Origin: Desulfobacteraceae bacterium Eth-SRB1
Lineage (GTDB): Bacteria > Desulfobacterota > Desulfobacteria > Desulfobacterales > ETH-SRB1
Assembly: GCA_004193555.1 (NCBI GenBank)
Contig: RPGP01000001.1
Span: 586,156 to 650,155 of the forward strand
Direction: 5' to 3'
DNA length: 64,000 nucleotides
The translations under genes were made by a program, and so were the position numbers. The notes beneath the pieces were generated by a model. It was not told the DNA's origin. It saw only the letters and a list, made by a program, of their open reading frames with translations, and did not search any database. This document shows, piece by piece, positions 1 through 8,783 of this stretch (position 1 is its first letter; each line of letters starts with the position of its first letter).

Positions 1-1706
1 AAAATCCCATGAACGCAAAACTTGTGGGATTCTCCTTTGCGCTAAAACCTGACGAAGCATTCTACATTCCATGCTGCCATGATTATCCGGACGTGCCGGA
101 TCAACTTGATCTTGCGGATGTTTTAACTTTGATAAAACCTGTGCTTGAAAACCGGGCCATTAAAAAAATCGGTCAGAACATAAAATATGACTGGATAGTT
201 CTTTCGCGTCACGGAATAAACCTTGCGGGAGTGATGTTTGATACAATGCTGGCCTCCTATCTTCTTAACCCATCAAAGCGCGCGCATAATCTTGACCAGA
301 TAGCTCTTGATTTCCTTGATCACAGGACAATTACATATAAGGAGGTTGTGGGCACAGGCGATAAATCCTCCGGTTTTGCCGGAGTTTCCCTGAAAAAAGC
401 AGCGCCATATGCTTGCGAGGACGCTGATATTACGCTTATGGCTTACAATGTATTGAAACCCATGCTTAAAGAAACGGGCCTTACAGAGCTTTTTGAAAAG
501 GTGGAAATGCCGCTGGTTCCTGTTTTGATGAAAATGGAAATGACAGGAATATGTGTGGACAGGGAAAAGCTCAGCTCTCTTTCAAAATCCTTTGAGCATC
601 AGCTTGAAGCGCTTAAGGACAGTATATATTCAACTGCAGGAGAAGAATTTAACATCAATTCATCACAGCAGCTTGGCCGGATACTTTTTGAAAAGCTCAA
701 TCTGCCGACACAGAAAAAAACTAAAAAAAAGACAGGCTATTCCACGGATGTTGATGTTTTAACCGTGCTTGCAGACCAGCATGAACTGCCGGCCATAATC
801 TTAAGATACAGAACTCTGTCAAAACTGAAATCAACATATACCGATGCCCTGCTTGAGCTTGTTCATCCTGAAACAAGACGGATACACACCTCCTTTAATC
901 AGACCGTTACTGCCACAGGCCGTCTCAGCAGCTCTAACCCGAACCTTCAAAATATTCCTGTCCGCATCGATGAAGGCAGGGAAATCCGCAAAGCATTCAT
1001 CCCTAAAAAAGGGTGGTCTATGGTTTCAGCCGATTACTCGCAGATTGAACTTCGCATACTGGCACATTATTCCGATGACCAGATTCTGATAAAAGCTTTC
1101 AAAAATGATGAGGATATCCATACACGCACTGCAGCCGAAGTATTTCAGGTTTTTCCCTCTTTTATTACTTCTGAGCTAAGGCAACAGGCCAAGGTTATAA
1201 ACTTCGGTATTGTGTACGGCATGAGCGCTTATGGTTTATCAAAAGAGCTTGGCATAAGCCGGAAGATGGCGACAACATATATAGAAAACTATTTTGCAAG
1301 GTACAAAGGGGTTAAAAAATTTATTGATCACGCGATAGAAGATGCAAGACAAACAAAGAAAACATCCACTCTGCTTGGCCGCATCCGTCTTCTGCCTGAT
1401 ATTAACAGCCCAAATAAGAACGTGAGAGAATTTGCCGAACGCACAGCCATTAATACCCCCATCCAAGGATCTGCCGCGGACCTTATAAAGGTGGCAATGA
1501 TAAATGTGAATTCCGCATTAAGGGCTAAAAATCTTAAGACCGCAATGCTTCTTTCCGTGCACGATGAAATCGTTTTTGAAGCGCCCCATGATGAAATCGA
1601 TTTGGTCCAAGAACTTGTCAAAAATATCATGGAAGGGGTCTGGGACCTCAAAGTGCCCCTGAAGGTAAATATTGCATCCGGTATTAACTGGGCGGAAGCT
1701 CATTAG
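1..1706 (+). CDS. polA: DNA polymerase I, C-terminal part (partial at window start)
   Basis: This is the 3' part of a family A DNA polymerase, which fills gaps and removes primers during repair and lagging-strand synthesis. The reading frame is open to the window edge, and the first ATG (base 9) lies inside the 3'-5' exonuclease fold, so the true start is upstream. Visible exonuclease motifs are GQNIKYDW and YACEDAD (acidic residues retained). Polymerase motif A is DYSQIELRILAH, motif B is RQQAKVINFGIVYGMS, and motif C is SVHDEIVFE; the NPNLQNIPVR segment is also present. All catalytic residues in view look intact, so the enzyme should proofread. The 5' nuclease domain, if present, is outside the window. 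Confidence 0.95.
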   Translation, partial: NPMNAKLVGFSFALKPDEAFYIPCCHDYPDVPDQLDLADVLTLIKPVLENRAIKKIGQNIKYDWIVLSRHGINLAGVMFDTMLASYLLNPSKRAHNLDQIALDFLDHRTITYKEVVGTGDKSSGFAGVSLKKAAPYACEDADITLMAYNVLKPMLKETGLTELFEKVEMPLVPVLMKMEMTGICVDREKLSSLSKSFEHQLEALKDSIYSTAGEEFNINSSQQLGRILFEKLNLPTQKKTKKKTGYSTDVDVLTVLADQHELPAIILRYRTLSKLKSTYTDALLELVHPETRRIHTSFNQTVTATGRLSSSNPNLQNIPVRIDEGREIRKAFIPKKGWSMVSADYSQIELRILAHYSDDQILIKAFKNDEDIHTRTAAEVFQVFPSFITSELRQQAKVINFGIVYGMSAYGLSKELGISRKMATTYIENYFARYKGVKKFIDHAIEDARQTKKTSTLLGRIRLLPDINSPNKNVREFAERTAINTPIQGSAADLIKVAMINVNSALRAKNLKTAMLLSVHDEIVFEAPHDEIDLVQELVKNIMEGVWDLKVPLKVNIASGINWAEAH

Positions 1707-1820
1707 GGACTCGGCTGAAAAAGCGACTTTCGGGATGTCCGTTGGTAAGTCAGCAGATCATTCGAGCGACTGACAGTTTCTCTCTTTTGTTATCCTTTCC
1801 TTTTTTCACCTTTTCCGTCC

Positions 1821-1849
1821 TTGACACGGCTTTTGTCATTTGTCATAGT
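1821..1849 (+). promoter_or_regulatory. possible sigma70-type promoter for the CoA-disulfide reductase gene
   Basis: TTGACA at 1821-1826 is followed after 17 bases by CATAGT (1844-1849), about 50 bases before the start codon. The -35 is perfect and the -10 matches four of six. A GAAAGGAG ribosome-binding site follows just before the ATG at 1901. Prediction from sequence only. Confidence 0.4.
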
Positions 1850-1900
1850 CCCCTTCTGTGAAAATGAATATCTATCAATATAGAAAGGAGAAGTATTACC

Positions 1901-3604
1901 ATGAGTGAACACGTTGTCGTTATCGGGGCGATTGCCCTTGGCCCTAAGGCGGCTTGCAGGTTTAAGCGACTTCATCCCAAGGCGAGGGTAACGATGATCG
2001 ACAAGAACGATACGATTTCATACGGCGGTTGCGGCATCCCATACTTTGTTGCAGGTGAAGTGTCTGAGCCCATGCAATTACGCACCACGAGTTTTAATAT
2101 GGTCCGTGACAAGAAGTTTTTCAAGGAAGTGAAAGGCGTCGATGTTTTTCCTATTACGGAAGCCATTCGGATAGATCGTGAAAAAAGGCATGTTCATATC
2201 CGTCGGCTTGTCAGTGGCGAAACAGATGTCCTGCCCTATGACAAGCTTGTTCTGGCTACAGGGTCGACGCCAAGAAAACTTTCCTTGCCGGGCGAGAATC
2301 TGAAAGGTGTTCATTACGTATCAAGTCCTTATGATGCCGTTAGAATTCGCGACGCTATAACCAAAGGCATTGTTAAAAAGGCCATAGTAGTGGGAGCTGG
2401 TTTTATCGGGCTGGAAATGGCTGAGGCTTTTGCCGACATGTGGGATGTTGAGACTACGGTGATTGAAATAGCCGATCAGATCATGCCCCGATACTTGAGC
2501 AAAAAGTTGGCCAGGATGGGACAACGACATATGGAGAAAAACGGTGTTTCTTTTCATCTAAATGAAACTGTTGATCGGTTTGAGGGTGAAGGCCGGGTAA
2601 AAAGAGTCGTAACCAACAAAGGTATTGTGGACGCTGATATAGTTGTCATTTCAGTTGGTGTTACACCGAACGACGATCTGGCAAAAGAGGCCGGGCTCCA
2701 GCTTTCTGAACGCGGCGGCATAGTGGTTGACGAACACATGCAAACCTCAGACCCTAATATTTACGCCGGCGGCGACTGTGTTGTCATCAAGAATCTGGTA
2801 ACAAACCAGCCTTTCTACTTACCTATGGGATCGATGGCCAATCGTCAGGGGCGCGTTATCGGCACAAATCTGGCCGGAGGCAATGCCCGTTTTGATGGAG
2901 CTACAGGCTCTTTTGTATGCAAACTCTTTGAGAGCTCTGTGGCCGGCACCGGCTTGTGCCGGAATGTGGCCGAGCAGATGGGATACGATGTTCTCAGTGT
3001 TCTTCTCGTGCAATTTGATCGCGCCCATTTCTATCCCACCAAGGAGCTCATGACTCTGGAGCTGGTTGTCGACAAGTTCACCAGTCGCATCTTGGGTATT
3101 CAAGGATTTGGCAGCTATGGAGACGCCATGGTCGGGCGAATTAATGCAGTGGCGGGTCTCCTTAAAAATCAACCAAAAGTCGAGGATATCAGCAATTTTG
3201 AAATGGCCTATTCGCCGCCTTTTTCTGCTGCAATGGATATCTTGAATACTCTGGGCAATATGGCGGACAATGCTCTGGCCGGCATGAATCGGGGTTTAGG
3301 GCCGGCAGAATTCGAAACCTTTTGGGAACAACACAAGGAAAGCAACTTCTTCCTGGACTGCCGTGAACCGGCCGATGCAGAACCGTATCTCAAAAAATAC
3401 CCTGAAGACTGGCACAACATTCCTCAGGGAAAGATCAGCCAAAGACTTGCGGAAATCCCCATGGATAAGACAGTCGTACTCATTTGTAATACTGGCGGGC
3501 GGTCTTATGAGGCCCAGATCACATTAGACGAAAATGGTTTTGATGATGTCATTAATTTGCACGGAGGCATTGCAGGCTTGAAAAGTTGGGGGATGGATAT
3601 ATAG
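1901..3604 (+). CDS. CoA-disulfide reductase / NADH-dependent persulfide reductase with C-terminal rhodanese domain
   Basis: A 567-residue FAD-dependent pyridine nucleotide-disulfide oxidoreductase fused to a rhodanese domain. The N-terminal part carries the single active cysteine of CoA-disulfide reductases (SYGGCGIPYF, Cys44) and an NAD-binding glycine motif (VVGAGFIGLEMAEAF, about residues 163-177). The FAD-contact segment DPNIYAGGDC follows. The C-terminal rhodanese has an active-site loop CNTGGRS (Cys529). In characterised relatives such as Shewanella Npsr this architecture reduces CoA persulfide or polysulfide with NADH. That fits a sulfur-metabolising anaerobe. The first dinucleotide motif reads GAIALGPKAA rather than the usual GGxAxG, a variant in the FAD site. 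It appears monocistronic, with a good ribosome-binding site (AAAGGAG) before the ATG. Confidence 0.88.
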   Translation: MSEHVVVIGAIALGPKAACRFKRLHPKARVTMIDKNDTISYGGCGIPYFVAGEVSEPMQLRTTSFNMVRDKKFFKEVKGVDVFPITEAIRIDREKRHVHIRRLVSGETDVLPYDKLVLATGSTPRKLSLPGENLKGVHYVSSPYDAVRIRDAITKGIVKKAIVVGAGFIGLEMAEAFADMWDVETTVIEIADQIMPRYLSKKLARMGQRHMEKNGVSFHLNETVDRFEGEGRVKRVVTNKGIVDADIVVISVGVTPNDDLAKEAGLQLSERGGIVVDEHMQTSDPNIYAGGDCVVIKNLVTNQPFYLPMGSMANRQGRVIGTNLAGGNARFDGATGSFVCKLFESSVAGTGLCRNVAEQMGYDVLSVLLVQFDRAHFYPTKELMTLELVVDKFTSRILGIQGFGSYGDAMVGRINAVAGLLKNQPKVEDISNFEMAYSPPFSAAMDILNTLGNMADNALAGMNRGLGPAEFETFWEQHKESNFFLDCREPADAEPYLKKYPEDWHNIPQGKISQRLAEIPMDKTVVLICNTGGRSYEAQITLDENGFDDVINLHGGIAGLKSWGMDI

Positions 3605-3714
3605 GCGGGGAATGCGCTTGCTGCCCATATTTTGCCACCCCTTTCTTTATCCATCCCCTTCCAACCATCAAGCTTTCAAAAGGTATTCTTTTTTTCTTCC
3701 ATTCTCTATCTGTC

Positions 3715-3876
3715 TCAAAATTTCCCGTCCATGCATCTATTATATATTGTAATAGCCGCCAGAGCTTGACCTGTTCTGACATTTAAAAGCCTGAGGTTTA
3801 TATCCCATTCCCTCCTTATCTCCGCATCCACAACGGCAATTGTTTTTTTGGGAATCTTTAATCTAACTTGACCCAT
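3715..3876 (-). CDS. small hypothetical ORF (53 codons)
   Basis: An open frame starting MGQVRLKIPKKTIAVV and containing INLRLLNVRTGQALAAIT lies downstream of the hydrogenase operon on the same strand. The peptide looks protein-like and resembles the tail of a larger domain, so it may be a gene remnant rather than an active gene. I do not recognise a family. It lies beyond the hydrogenase terminator. The rest of the 3605-4055 gap shows only AT-rich sequence and that terminator. Confidence 0.25.
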   Translation of the reverse strand: MGQVRLKIPKKTIAVVDAEIRREWDINLRLLNVRTGQALAAITIYNRCMDGKF

Positions 3877-3885
3877 CTTTTCGAA

Positions 3886-3908
3886 AAAATGCCAAAAAAC
3901 GGCATTTT
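3886..3908 (-). terminator. Rho-independent terminator of the hydrogenase operon
   Basis: On the minus strand, AAAATGCC pairs with GGCATTTT around a GTTTTTT loop, and the stem runs into TTTTTT. It lies about 150 bases downstream of hydA. Confidence 0.6.
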
Positions 3909-4055
3909 CTGAGCATATTTTATGGCACTACAAAATATTTTATTAGCAAAATCAATAGATTACAAGCCGTATTTACACAATTTTTCAATGTAGCGCCATG
4001 CCAAAACATAACTTGTTGACATTATTATAATAAAATTAAAAATGAAAAGGATGGG

Positions 4056-5342
4056 TTAATGCACAGAGCAGGAGATGCAAGGGTCGTAGGCCCTGACAAG
4101 CATCTGGGCAAGATGCCCGATCTCTTCTTCTCCCTTTCCCTGTGCGATCAATTTTTCAACAAAGCTTTGCAGATCATAATAAATATTGGCATGATTCTGA
4201 CTGGTAGGAATTACGCAGTCCGCTTCCTCAATTTTCCCGTCCTTATTTAGCCGGTAATAGTGATAAAGTATTCCGCGGGGCGCTTCAACCACTCCAACCC
4301 CTTCGCATTGCTCTGGTTTATAAGGAATCGAAAATTCAGATGTGTCTGAGTCTATTAATTCTGCGATCATATCTTTTGACTCATAAATTACATGGAAGCA
4401 CTCCACAAGTTGCGCGAGGTTATGAAAGAATGGGTTGAAGTCGCCCGGTTTAATATTCAGCATCCCGGCGACCTCTTTTGCTTTTGGGTGAAGCAGATCA
4501 TAATTATTGCTAAACCTTGCCAGCGCGCCCACAGCAAAAGATTCTCTGCTGAGCCTGGTAAATTTTGAGGTTGAAAAATCTACAAGGTACTCGTTTGTCA
4601 TGGCAAGATATTCATCTTCCTTTTTACGGACGCCGTCGCTTGAAACAAGATCCCCTCCGATAAAGGGATAGCAGTCGCCTCCCTTGAGGGATACAAATTC
4701 GGTTTCTCTCGTGAAATCAGGAAGTTCAAATTTCTTAAAGACATCGAGCGCTTCCCAGAGATACGGAATTGTAACATTGAGATCTTTGGCTAATTCTCTT
4801 AACTGTTTTTTGCGCGGGACCTGTGTTAAGCCGCCTATTTTGATGACAACCGGATGGGTCGTTCTTCCTGCAAAGAGATCGGACGCGTTGTTTGCGAAAC
4901 CTTTTATCATGGCCGCAAGTTCTACCAGCCGCTGGTTTGATTTTATTACATGAATTACACTAAGCGCATTGAGAAAATCCGGCGCAATTAGAAAAAAGAG
5001 ATGGAGGGTATGACTTTGCAGTGTTTCGGCATGCTTGGCAAGAACTCTTGCCTTTTGGGCGGCTTCCGGGATTTCAATCTGCATGGCGTTTTCAATGGCC
5101 CTGGCGCTTGCAAGGGCGTGTGAGATAGAACAGATGCCGCATATCCTCGACGCAAGGATCGGAGCCATTTCAATTGGAAGCCCTTTAAACATTACCTCAA
5201 AAAATCTTGGAGTTTCAACGATCTTCCAGACACATTCAGCTAGCTTGCCGTTTTCCACCCGTATCTTTATATCGCCATGCCCCTCTACGCGGGTCATATG
5301 CTTAATTTCTATGTTGATCGGTCTGTCAATTTTAATCTTCAT
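4056..5342 (-). CDS. hydA: [NiFe] hydrogenase large (alpha) subunit, group 3b sulfhydrogenase type
   Basis: A 428-residue catalytic subunit of a cytoplasmic NAD(P)-linked [NiFe] hydrogenase. Nickel ligands are visible in the N-terminal RICGICSISH motif (Cys68, Cys71) and the C-terminal DPCISCSVH motif (Cys422, Cys425). The reading frame stops directly after the histidine of this last motif, so there is no C-terminal extension for an endopeptidase to remove; most [NiFe] large subunits have one. It is the last gene of the hydB-hydG-hydD-hydA order typical of group 3b sulfhydrogenases (Pyrococcus type). Such enzymes couple H2 to NAD(P)H and may reduce sulfur or polysulfide. A 277-base gap containing a large inverted repeat separates it from hydD. 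Confidence 0.92.
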   Translation of the reverse strand: MKIKIDRPINIEIKHMTRVEGHGDIKIRVENGKLAECVWKIVETPRFFEVMFKGLPIEMAPILASRICGICSISHALASARAIENAMQIEIPEAAQKARVLAKHAETLQSHTLHLFFLIAPDFLNALSVIHVIKSNQRLVELAAMIKGFANNASDLFAGRTTHPVVIKIGGLTQVPRKKQLRELAKDLNVTIPYLWEALDVFKKFELPDFTRETEFVSLKGGDCYPFIGGDLVSSDGVRKKEDEYLAMTNEYLVDFSTSKFTRLSRESFAVGALARFSNNYDLLHPKAKEVAGMLNIKPGDFNPFFHNLAQLVECFHVIYESKDMIAELIDSDTSEFSIPYKPEQCEGVGVVEAPRGILYHYYRLNKDGKIEEADCVIPTSQNHANIYYDLQSFVEKLIAQGKGEEEIGHLAQMLVRAYDPCISCSVH

Positions 5343-5390
5343 TGTTTGTATTGCTTTAGCCTTTTTGAAACAAATCGATTTAAAACGAGC

Positions 5391-5586
5391 TTCAGGTATG
5401 ATTAAATTTTATACTGGAAACTGTTTGAGTAGATTATGGATCGTTATGAAAGAACTATAATCGATTTGCTTTAAAGATAAAACATTCCCTTAAAATAAAA
5501 AACTTTATTAATAGTTAGGGCAAGTTCTTTCATTACGAGCCGTTATCTACGAGTTTTTTCAGGATAAAATTTAATTATACCTGGAG
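5391..5586. repeat. foldback (MITE-like) element between hydD and hydA
   Basis: Two arms of about 65 bases (5391-5456 and 5523-5586) are imperfect inverted copies around a central segment of about 66 bases. The arm tips are CAGGTATGATTAAATTTTAT and, in reverse complement, CAGGTATAATTAAATTTTAT. The inner ends are ATGAAAGAACT and AGTTCTTTCAT. The outer tip sequence CCGCTCCAGGTATAATTAA recurs at 24049-24067, suggesting a mobile family. Confidence 0.7.
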
Positions 5587-5619
5587 CGGCTATATTTTCC
5601 AAAAGCTAACATGTTACCA

Positions 5620-6375
5620 TTATTTAAAAATTCCGCTAAACGTATTGAAAAAGTTTATCCTTTCTACAACCTGTTCCTCTGAAAACCCTCTTTTTATGTG
5701 TATTTCCATGAGTGATTCAAAATTTACCTCGTCCGAGGGGCCCCGGCAGCCCCAGCAGCCAAACCGGTTTCTTGGGCATACAGCATTGCAGCCTCCGCGC
5801 GTGATCGGCCCCAGGCAGATCATGCCCATATCGACCACACAGGAATTGAGCCGTTGTTTGCACTCAACGCAGACAGGATATGTTGGAAATTGCGGAGTTA
5901 TTCCAAGCACAAGATTCCGCACCAGCCATTCAAATTCATTCTTTGAAACAGGGCACCCGGGAAGTTCAATATCGACAGGAACAATGTCTTTTAACTTCCT
6001 GACCGGCCCGCTATCTATATGATGCTCGCCATAGACTTCCTTTATAGTTTCAGGCAGAGAAAAGCGGCTTCGCAGATTGTTCACACCGCCTGAGCATGCG
6101 CACGCTCCCATAGCCACAAGGATTTTGGCTTGTTTGCGAATCTTTTTAAGCCTTGCCGTTTCGCTGTCAGTGGTAATGCTCCCTTCCACAAAGGCAATCT
6201 CATAATCGTCGCGCCTTTCAGAAGATATTTCCCTGAAGTTTACAATCTCCACCAGGCCGAACAGATCCTTTAATGAGGCTTCATTATTGGCTATCTGAAG
6301 CTGGCATCCTTCGCAGCCGGTAAAATCAAAAATTCCGATCTTTGGCCTTTCAAGAGTTATTCCTAAATATTTCAT
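5620..6375 (-). CDS. hydD: [NiFe] hydrogenase small (delta) subunit
   Basis: A 251-residue hydrogenase small subunit that carries iron-sulfur clusters between the NiFe centre and the flavin subunit. The proximal cluster motif TGCEGCQ (Cys21, Cys24) is followed by GACACSGG and LPGCP. Additional cysteines appear in VCVECKQRLNSC and in the tail CPRNRFGCWGCRGP. This cysteine pattern and length fit the cytoplasmic group 3 small subunits, which lack a Tat signal; none is seen here. It is cotranscribed with hydB and hydG, but a 240-base repeat-filled gap precedes it. Confidence 0.9.
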   Translation of the reverse strand: MKYLGITLERPKIGIFDFTGCEGCQLQIANNEASLKDLFGLVEIVNFREISSERRDDYEIAFVEGSITTDSETARLKKIRKQAKILVAMGACACSGGVNNLRSRFSLPETIKEVYGEHHIDSGPVRKLKDIVPVDIELPGCPVSKNEFEWLVRNLVLGITPQFPTYPVCVECKQRLNSCVVDMGMICLGPITRGGCNAVCPRNRFGCWGCRGPSDEVNFESLMEIHIKRGFSEEQVVERINFFNTFSGIFK

Positions 6376-6393
6376 AAAAGTATATTGATTAAA

Positions 6394-6607
6394 TTAAGTG
6401 AGCTAAAGTGAGCTAAAGTATATTAAAGTGCCTAAAGTTAAGGAATGCGCCTTTGGCGCTGCCAATTTTAATTATTTTTCACCATACAACTTTGCTCACT
6501 TTGTTTCTATCTGAACTTATAACCAAGCCCTGAAAATCTATAGCACGCCGAAGGCGTACAACAACTTTAGGCATTTTAGGCACTTTAGCTCACTTTAGGC
6601 ACTTTTT
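6394..6607. repeat. inverted-repeat element with AAGTGAGCTAAAGT arms, between hydG and hydD
   Basis: The left arm (6394-6440) has iterated AAGTGAGCTAAAGT and AAAGTGCCTAAAGTT units; the right arm (6562-6607) has their reverse complements. The central 120 bases hold two small palindromes, GCGCCTTTGGCGC and CGCCGAAGGCG. Single units recur at 14673-14691 and 53316-53329, so this is a dispersed family. As RNA it could form a long stem inside the hydrogenase transcript. Confidence 0.65.
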
Positions 6608-6615
6608 TCAGTCAT

Positions 6616-7524
6616 CTATATTGCTTCCTTAAGATTCATTACAGTCCAGTAATCAAAAATCGGCCCGTCCAGGCATGTAAATGTGGAGCCGACATTACAG
6701 CGGCAGCATTTCCCCATGCCGCAGTGCATCCTGCGCTCCAGGGAGACAAACATCCGATGTCTGGGAATTCCCACATCGCTGAGATGCGCGCATACAAATT
6801 TAAACATAACAGGCGGCCCGCACACAATCGCAAAGGTGTTTTCAGGATCGATTGTAATCTCTTTAAACAGATCGGTGATCAGGCCGACCCTTCCTTTCCA
6901 ATTCTTTCCGGCATTCTGTACGATTGTCAGGAGTTTCAAGCCGTATATCTTTTTCCATTCTTCAAACTGGTAATCGAACAGAACCTGATCAGGATCCCTG
7001 GCCCCATACATGATTGAAATATCCCTGTATTTGGACCGGTGTTCATTTATCCAGTAAATGGGGGAGCGAAGCGGCGCTATGCCCAATCCTCCGGCTATCA
7101 AAAGAACATCGCATCCGGTCATTTTTTGAACAGGAAAGTGGGTCCCAAAAGGGCCTCTTATGCCAACGATAGCGCCAGGCTCCAACCTGTGAATCATTCC
7201 GGTAACCTTGCCCACCTTTCGTATGCAGAGCTCAATATACTCTTTGTTTGAGACGGAACTTGAAATCGAAATTGGGACTTCACCGCAGCCAGGCAGATGG
7301 AGCATTACGAATTGGCCGGGAAGAAAGGAGAAATTCTCTCTTTCAAAATGGTCTGATATCCTTATGTGAAAAAGTTTTTCCAGGGCTGTTAGTGTAATGA
7401 TATTGATGATTTCTGACTTGAAGCTCCTTTCTGTCTGCATGAGAATGGATTTACGGTTAAAATCCGGAGATTTTGACATGAAAGGCTCCAGGTTGATGTC
7501 ATGCTGGATAATCTTCGTGCTCAT
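6616..7524 (-). CDS. hydG: hydrogenase gamma subunit, FAD/NAD(P)-binding oxidoreductase
   Basis: A 302-residue ferredoxin-reductase-like subunit related to dihydroorotate dehydrogenase electron-transfer proteins and sulfite reductase AsrB. It binds FAD and NAD(P) and passes electrons to the hydrogenase. The FAD-binding barrel is about residues 40-130 (PISISS in place of RxYS). A nucleotide-binding segment follows ([14 protein letters not shown]). The C-terminal [17 protein letters not shown] supplies four cysteines for a [2Fe-2S] cluster. Its ATG overlaps the hydB stop codon (ATGA at 7521-7524), indicating translational coupling. Later in-frame ATGs (residues 16 and 29) are alternative starts, but the overlap favours the first. 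Confidence 0.9.
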   Translation of the reverse strand: MSTKIIQHDINLEPFMSKSPDFNRKSILMQTERSFKSEIINIITLTALEKLFHIRISDHFERENFSFLPGQFVMLHLPGCGEVPISISSSVSNKEYIELCIRKVGKVTGMIHRLEPGAIVGIRGPFGTHFPVQKMTGCDVLLIAGGLGIAPLRSPIYWINEHRSKYRDISIMYGARDPDQVLFDYQFEEWKKIYGLKLLTIVQNAGKNWKGRVGLITDLFKEITIDPENTFAIVCGPPVMFKFVCAHLSDVGIPRHRMFVSLERRMHCGMGKCCRCNVGSTFTCLDGPIFDYWTVMNLKEAI

Positions 7525-8564
7525 TTTGTCTCCGTCTCGATTAAATCATCAATTACCGCTTTGGGATTGATACCCGCAAGGCACGCATTGCCGCACCTGT
7601 TGCATCCCACGCAAAGCGATTGATCAAACGCTTCCATAAATCCCCTGAACTGGTGATAATATCGATACTTCAATCGCACACCCGCATCAGGCCGGAAATT
7701 ATGCCCTCCGGCCACAGCGGCAAAATCAAGAAGATTGCATGAGTATAAAAACCTTCTCTTAACAGCTTTGGTAATACTGAGATCGATATCCTCTTCCATG
7801 CCGTAGCAATAGCAGGTGGGACATACCATTGCACAGGTGCCGCAGCTAAGGCATTTATCTCCCCATTTTTTCCAGACTTCTGATTCAAATTCCAGGTCCA
7901 TTAATTCAGGCAGGATAGTTATGTTAACCTGAGTTTTGAATTTTAATTCAATCTTCTTTTTTTCCGCCTTGAAAAGCAGCCGGTCTTCATCTGTTATTTC
8001 TTCGGCATCGAACCGGTTCAATATGATGAAAGCTGTATCGGAATTAATTGCCGCAAAATATTTATCCCCGATATCGGTTAAAAACATACCAAAGCCGTGA
8101 AAAGCCGTATCGGAATTCATTGACTTGCAAAAACAGTCTTCCAGCGGCTCGTGATCAAGCCCGATGATTAATGTGTTTTTCCTGCGGGCAAAATAATACG
8201 GGTTTGGGTAGGCGCTTTTAAGCATTACCTGATCAAGTTTCAGCAGGGCATTAATATCGCACGCCCGCATTCCGACGATGACACGCGGATGAATCGTATA
8301 ATTGATTTCCTGTTCCCAGCCTTTGTCTTGCAGGGAATAGGTGACAAGGTCTTCTTTAAAAGGCAGAAAATAGTTTTTTGGCGACAAATATGAGCGTGTA
8401 TAGTCCATCTCAAGTTCATCAAAGGAGTTGAGTTTTAAGAACCTGTATATTTTATTTCCCTCTATGTCACGATCCCTGGATTTCGGGCCGATGACCTCGT
8501 TCTCCTCCATGAGGGATTCGATCATTTTTTTAAAATTTTGTTTGGTAATTGTTCTAAAAAGCAT
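7521..8564 (-). CDS. hydB: hydrogenase beta subunit, 4Fe-4S dicluster protein
   Basis: A 347-residue iron-sulfur subunit related to anaerobic sulfite reductase AsrA. Two C-terminal ferredoxin-type clusters are visible: [16 protein letters not shown] (about residue 245) and [14 protein letters not shown] (about residue 325). It is the first gene of the hydB-hydG-hydD-hydA operon, so it is read from the predicted promoter at 8656-8684. It relays electrons between the flavin subunit and the hydrogenase module in the cytoplasm. The gene runs divergently from the PurN-like gene. Confidence 0.9.
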   Translation of the reverse strand: MLFRTITKQNFKKMIESLMEENEVIGPKSRDRDIEGNKIYRFLKLNSFDELEMDYTRSYLSPKNYFLPFKEDLVTYSLQDKGWEQEINYTIHPRVIVGMRACDINALLKLDQVMLKSAYPNPYYFARRKNTLIIGLDHEPLEDCFCKSMNSDTAFHGFGMFLTDIGDKYFAAINSDTAFIILNRFDAEEITDEDRLLFKAEKKKIELKFKTQVNITILPELMDLEFESEVWKKWGDKCLSCGTCAMVCPTCYCYGMEEDIDLSITKAVKRRFLYSCNLLDFAAVAGGHNFRPDAGVRLKYRYYHQFRGFMEAFDQSLCVGCNRCGNACLAGINPKAVIDDLIETETK

Positions 8565-8655
8565 GGATGGAAGCGCCCAGGGTCGGCAAGAAGGATTTGT
8601 GGAAATGTTTTAAAACAGGTTCAAGTATGTGTGCACAGGGCCGACATACAAAAAT

Positions 8656-8684
8656 ATATTACAATATTATCGCATTATTGTCAA
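8656..8684 (-). promoter_or_regulatory. sigma70-type promoter of the hydrogenase operon
   Basis: Read on the minus strand, TTGACA (8679-8684) and TAATAT (8656-8661) are separated by exactly 17 bases. This leaves a leader of about 85 bases before the hydB start. A weaker plus-strand TTGACA at 8708-8713 may serve the divergent formyltransferase gene. Confidence 0.55.
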
Positions 8685-8783
8685 CCAAAAGCCGCTCAAA
8701 GCAGCAATTGACACATAAAGCCTGGTTTGTTACTCAAGAAATATTGATGAACCTGTAAAAAGTCTTTTATGGAGGAATTCTAA

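Noticed and set aside
9-11. ATG at base 9 as the polA start
   Set aside because: It lies inside the exonuclease domain and the frame is open to the window edge.
5035-5460. 141-codon plus-strand frame opposite hydA
   Set aside because: Opposite strand of conserved hydrogenase motifs and running into the foldback repeat.
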